Shown here one piece after another: positions 35,571 to 37,379 of a DNA stretch of 37,379 bases. The notes under the pieces are model-generated. The model was not told the origin of the DNA and did not search any database. It worked only from the letters and a program-made list of their open reading frames with translations. A program made the position numbers and the translations under genes. This DNA comes from Rhodothermales bacterium (GTDB taxonomy: Bacteria > Bacteroidota > Rhodothermia > Rhodothermales > Bin80), in contig JAAXGT010000187.1 of the NCBI GenBank assembly GCA_012271205.1, positions 1 to 37,379 of the forward strand. Direction: 5' to 3'. The first letter of the stretch is position 1, and each line of letters opens with the position of its first letter.

Positions 35571-36029
35571 TCAGGTCAGGTCCCAGCCGGGCAGGGCTGC
35601 CGCCTGTCTGAACCACGTCGCCAACTGCGTTTCGTCGAAATCGCCCTCGTAGAGGTCGATCCAGCGCGAATCCTTGTCTTTGCCTGAGCCGGGTGGGGCG
35701 GGTTGCAGGGACCTGCCTTGAAAGAAGGTCACTTTGATATAGCGGGTAAAGACGTGGTAACTCAGGAACCACCCTTTGCCTTCCAGACCATAGAAGGGCG
35801 AGTTCCACCTTACGCACTTGCGCACGTTGGGTACAGTATGCATGATGAGATCATCGAGGTGGCGCCCAACATCGCTTTTCCAACCTGGCATCGCCGCGAT
35901 ATAGGCCTGTACGGGAGCGTCACCGTCGGCTTTCGCGATCTGAGGGTTGCCGCCTGAGAGGAGCACCGGCTTTGTGCCTGCCTGTTTGGCAACGGCTTTC
36001 TTCGATTTGGTGGACGTCTTGCTGGCCAT
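35571..36029 (-). CDS. DUF1801 domain protein
   Basis: A 152-residue protein from ATG 36029 (165 if ATG 36068 is used). The N-terminal 30 residues are Lys/Ser/Thr-rich and low in complexity (MASKTSTKSKKAVAKQAG). The remainder matches DUF1801 (YdhG/YjbR fold): PVQAYIAAMPGWK, then VRKCVRWNSPFYG, GWFLSYHVFTRYIKVTFF and the C-terminal DETQLATWFRQAAALPGW. Function is unknown in the family. It has no neighbour within 300 bases on the same strand, so it is probably monocistronic. Confidence 0.85.
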   Translation of the reverse strand: MASKTSTKSKKAVAKQAGTKPVLLSGGNPQIAKADGDAPVQAYIAAMPGWKSDVGRHLDDLIMHTVPNVRKCVRWNSPFYGLEGKGWFLSYHVFTRYIKVTFFQGRSLQPAPPGSGKDKDSRWIDLYEGDFDETQLATWFRQAAALPGWDLT

Positions 36030-36063
36030 TGGGTCTATTTCATTTTGCGCGTTGCTAGGCTGG

Positions 36064-36190
36064 GCCATCTCGCGTGTGGGTGCGCTGGGCCTAAACCGGG
36101 CGATCTCACTTGTGGTTTCCTTGTCGTCTTCGAGGTGAAACAGTGATCCGGTGTTAAAGCTGGACCAGCCACCGCACTTCTAACGAAGTG
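36064..36190. repeat. Possible insertion-sequence end repeats (IS21-like)
   Basis: GCCATCTCGCGTGTGG (36064-36079) and GCGATCTCACTTGTGG (36100-36115) match at 13 of 16 positions, 36 bases apart. They are followed by GTGATCCGGTGTTAAAGCTG at 36143-36162 and a hairpin CACTTC/GAAGTG (36175-36190). Tandem end repeats next to a TGATC...GTGTTAAA..TGGACCA tract recall the termini of IS21-family elements, from memory only. No transposase frame is nearby, so this would be a remnant. The rest, up to 36525, holds nothing recognisable. Confidence 0.3.
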
Positions 36191-36525
36191 GCAACGATGG
36201 TAGTGTCAGATACCTCACCGGGTCCGAGTTGATGCGCAGCAACATTTGAACTAGCATCCTTGCGGTGAAACGAAGGGTAAAGCGCAAATCCATCAGATTA
36301 TTTGAGTAGGCCACCTGAGGTGCTTCAAGACTTCGATACGGGACACGAGTGCCTGTAATCATGTGATTCCGGCTACAGTAAAGTGTCCATCAGTTGCGAA
36401 AAATCGAAAAGACCGGTTCAACGCGGGACAGGCGGAGTAAGAGAATGGTCGCTTAGTCTGCGCATTGAGTCGAGAAAGCGGTTTAGGGCCAGCACTACTG
36501 AATGTTCTTTGGGCCATGGACGCTG

Positions 36526-36557
36526 TTTGCCCTGAATGGTGCGTCTTGGTATATTCG
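36526..36557 (+). promoter_or_regulatory. Bacteroidota-type promoter candidate for the NYN gene
   Basis: TTTG (36526-36529) and TATATTCG (36550-36557) are 20 bases apart, matching the TTTG-N19-21-TAnnTTTG pattern except for C in place of one T. The predicted start of transcription near 36563 lies 45 bases before the ATG at 36608 and after an in-frame ATG at 36536, which is one reason that upstream ATG is not chosen. Confidence 0.45.
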
Positions 36558-36607
36558 GTCGGCTTACGCCAACAGGCTTATATAGTCACCACCCGCTGCT
36601 ACGCCAA

Positions 36608-37333
36608 ATGGACGACAAGGTGATCATCCTAATTGACTATGACAATCTTGACGAACTTATGCGGAGGCGCGGTCTTAGCCATGTAATGAGGTGCCTGCTG
36701 GATGTTCTAAGCATTCAGTGTGGTGTTCGGGAGCGAAGAGCGCTCTGTCGTATGTATGGCGGCTGGTTCTATGGGACGTCCTTATCTCGAAGGGCACAAC
36801 GCCTCATTACTGAACTCTCGCATGATTTTCCGTGTACGATGGATTTAGTTGGTCATGGGGAAGGACAGACCATGTTTGTCCAAGCTGAACTCGCCCGCGC
36901 CTTGGCTTGCGACACTAGTATCGAGCTCACGCACACTTATCGTCGACGATCAATTCCGCCCAGTCTTCGGTGCAAGCGACTGCCGTTTAGAGGTTGTAGG
37001 TTGCCTGCTCAATGTCCCATCGCTGTAATTGACCCGTTTATCTACGAAGAGAGCTGTACCGTTGATCGTTGTGAAGTTTCGCCTGCAGAGGTACTGATTC
37101 GGGAAGAGCAGAAAATGGTCGACTCAATGCTGATTGTCGATTTGATTCACTTTGCGGAAACAACGGACGCACAGTTGGTTGTTGTATCGGCAGACGACGA
37201 TTTCTGGCCAGGGATCCGTTTTGTGCTATTGCGTGGAGCACGTGTCATTCATGTGGTCTCCAGGCGCAAGCAACCCAAGTATGAGCGATACCGGCGGCTT
37301 AAGACTGATTCATACACTCAAGTCAAGATTTAG
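36608..37333 (+). CDS. NYN/PIN-like putative RNase with cysteine-rich insert
   Basis: A 241-residue cytoplasmic protein of the NYN (LabA/DUF88, PIN-like) group. The first strand KVIILIDYDNLDEL carries the first active-site Asp. The C-terminal half has KMVDSMLIVDLIHFAE and VVVSADDDFWPGI, the later acidic residues of the site, then ARVIHVVSRRKQP. Between them, residues about 115-160, is an insert with five Cys (RCKRLPFRGC, AQCP, ESCTVDRC) that could bind zinc. Family members are RNA-directed nucleases, some in phage-defence loci; neither is shown here. It is followed after three bases by another reading frame. Confidence 0.8.
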   Translation: MDDKVIILIDYDNLDELMRRRGLSHVMRCLLDVLSIQCGVRERRALCRMYGGWFYGTSLSRRAQRLITELSHDFPCTMDLVGHGEGQTMFVQAELARALACDTSIELTHTYRRRSIPPSLRCKRLPFRGCRLPAQCPIAVIDPFIYEESCTVDRCEVSPAEVLIREEQKMVDSMLIVDLIHFAETTDAQLVVVSADDDFWPGIRFVLLRGARVIHVVSRRKQPKYERYRRLKTDSYTQVKI

Positions 37334-37336
37334 ACC

Positions 37337-37379
37337 ATGCAATTCGAACAATTCAAGCGGGTAGTGACCTGTTTCGCTG
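37337..37379 (+). CDS. 5' end of a gene cut by the window edge
   Basis: An ATG three bases after the NYN gene's stop opens a frame MQFEQFKRVVTCFA that runs to the window end. Spacing indicates co-transcription with the NYN gene. Fourteen residues are too few to assign a family. Confidence 0.55.
   Translation, partial: MQFEQFKRVVTCFA

Noticed and set aside
36180-36362. 60-codon minus frame
   Set aside because: Isolated, no ribosome site and no similarity recognised; likely chance.
1-37379. CRISPR arrays, complete prophage, integron or complete transposon
   Set aside because: No regularly spaced direct repeats, integrase, transposase or phage structural genes were found on either strand.

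Overview
The window looks like a chromosomal segment of a Bacteroidota/Rhodothermota-type bacterium with mid-range GC. The evidence is a six-gene arginine operon that uses an N-acyl-ornithine transcarbamylase in place of ordinary OTCase, a DUF7033-type polysaccharide deacetylase-like protein, a cdsA gene behind a DUF2007 gene, sparse Shine-Dalgarno sequences, and a promoter candidate of the form TTTG-N20-TAnnTTCG, close to the Bacteroidota TTTG/TAnnTTTG pattern. Most of the window is housekeeping. The less ordinary parts are a few leader regions, a decayed restriction-helicase fragment and the last 2 kb.

Layout. 1-480: tail of an unknown gene, then a possible leader peptide with a terminator hairpin. 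475-1779: SLC1-type acidic amino acid/dicarboxylate symporter, convergent with tRNA-Arg(CCG). 1984-7847: a tight plus-strand run of CPBP protease, DUF2007, cdsA, a small membrane protein, mutL, tilS and hpt. 7988-8920: Tat-exported sugar isomerase-like protein, convergent with an HD phosphohydrolase (8915-10228). 10247-16502: deacetylase-like protein, mutS, purD and a secreted beta-propeller.

16503-26551: a structured leader with a possible branched-chain leader peptide, then ilvB-ilvN-ilvC-leuB-leuA-leuC-leuD-cimA. With both LeuA and citramalate synthase but only one LeuCD and one LeuB, the operon probably makes leucine, valine and threonine-independent isoleucine with shared isomerase and dehydrogenase; ilvD and ilvE are not in the window. 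26649-26932: frameshifted remnant of a type ISP-like restriction helicase between two convergent biosynthetic operons. 26934-33166 (minus): argG-argC-argD-argF'-argB-argE with overlapping or nearly abutting genes. The specificity residue of ArgF' is alanine, which predicts N-succinylornithine as substrate, so the whole branch may run on succinylated intermediates.

33340-35260: moaA and a secreted EEP-family hydrolase. 35571-36068 (minus): DUF1801 protein. 36064-36525: gene-poor DNA with possible insertion-sequence end repeats. 36608 to the edge: an NYN-domain putative nuclease with its own promoter candidate and a tightly linked second gene cut off by the window. This last pair is the most likely accessory or defence-type module, but too little of it is visible to name.
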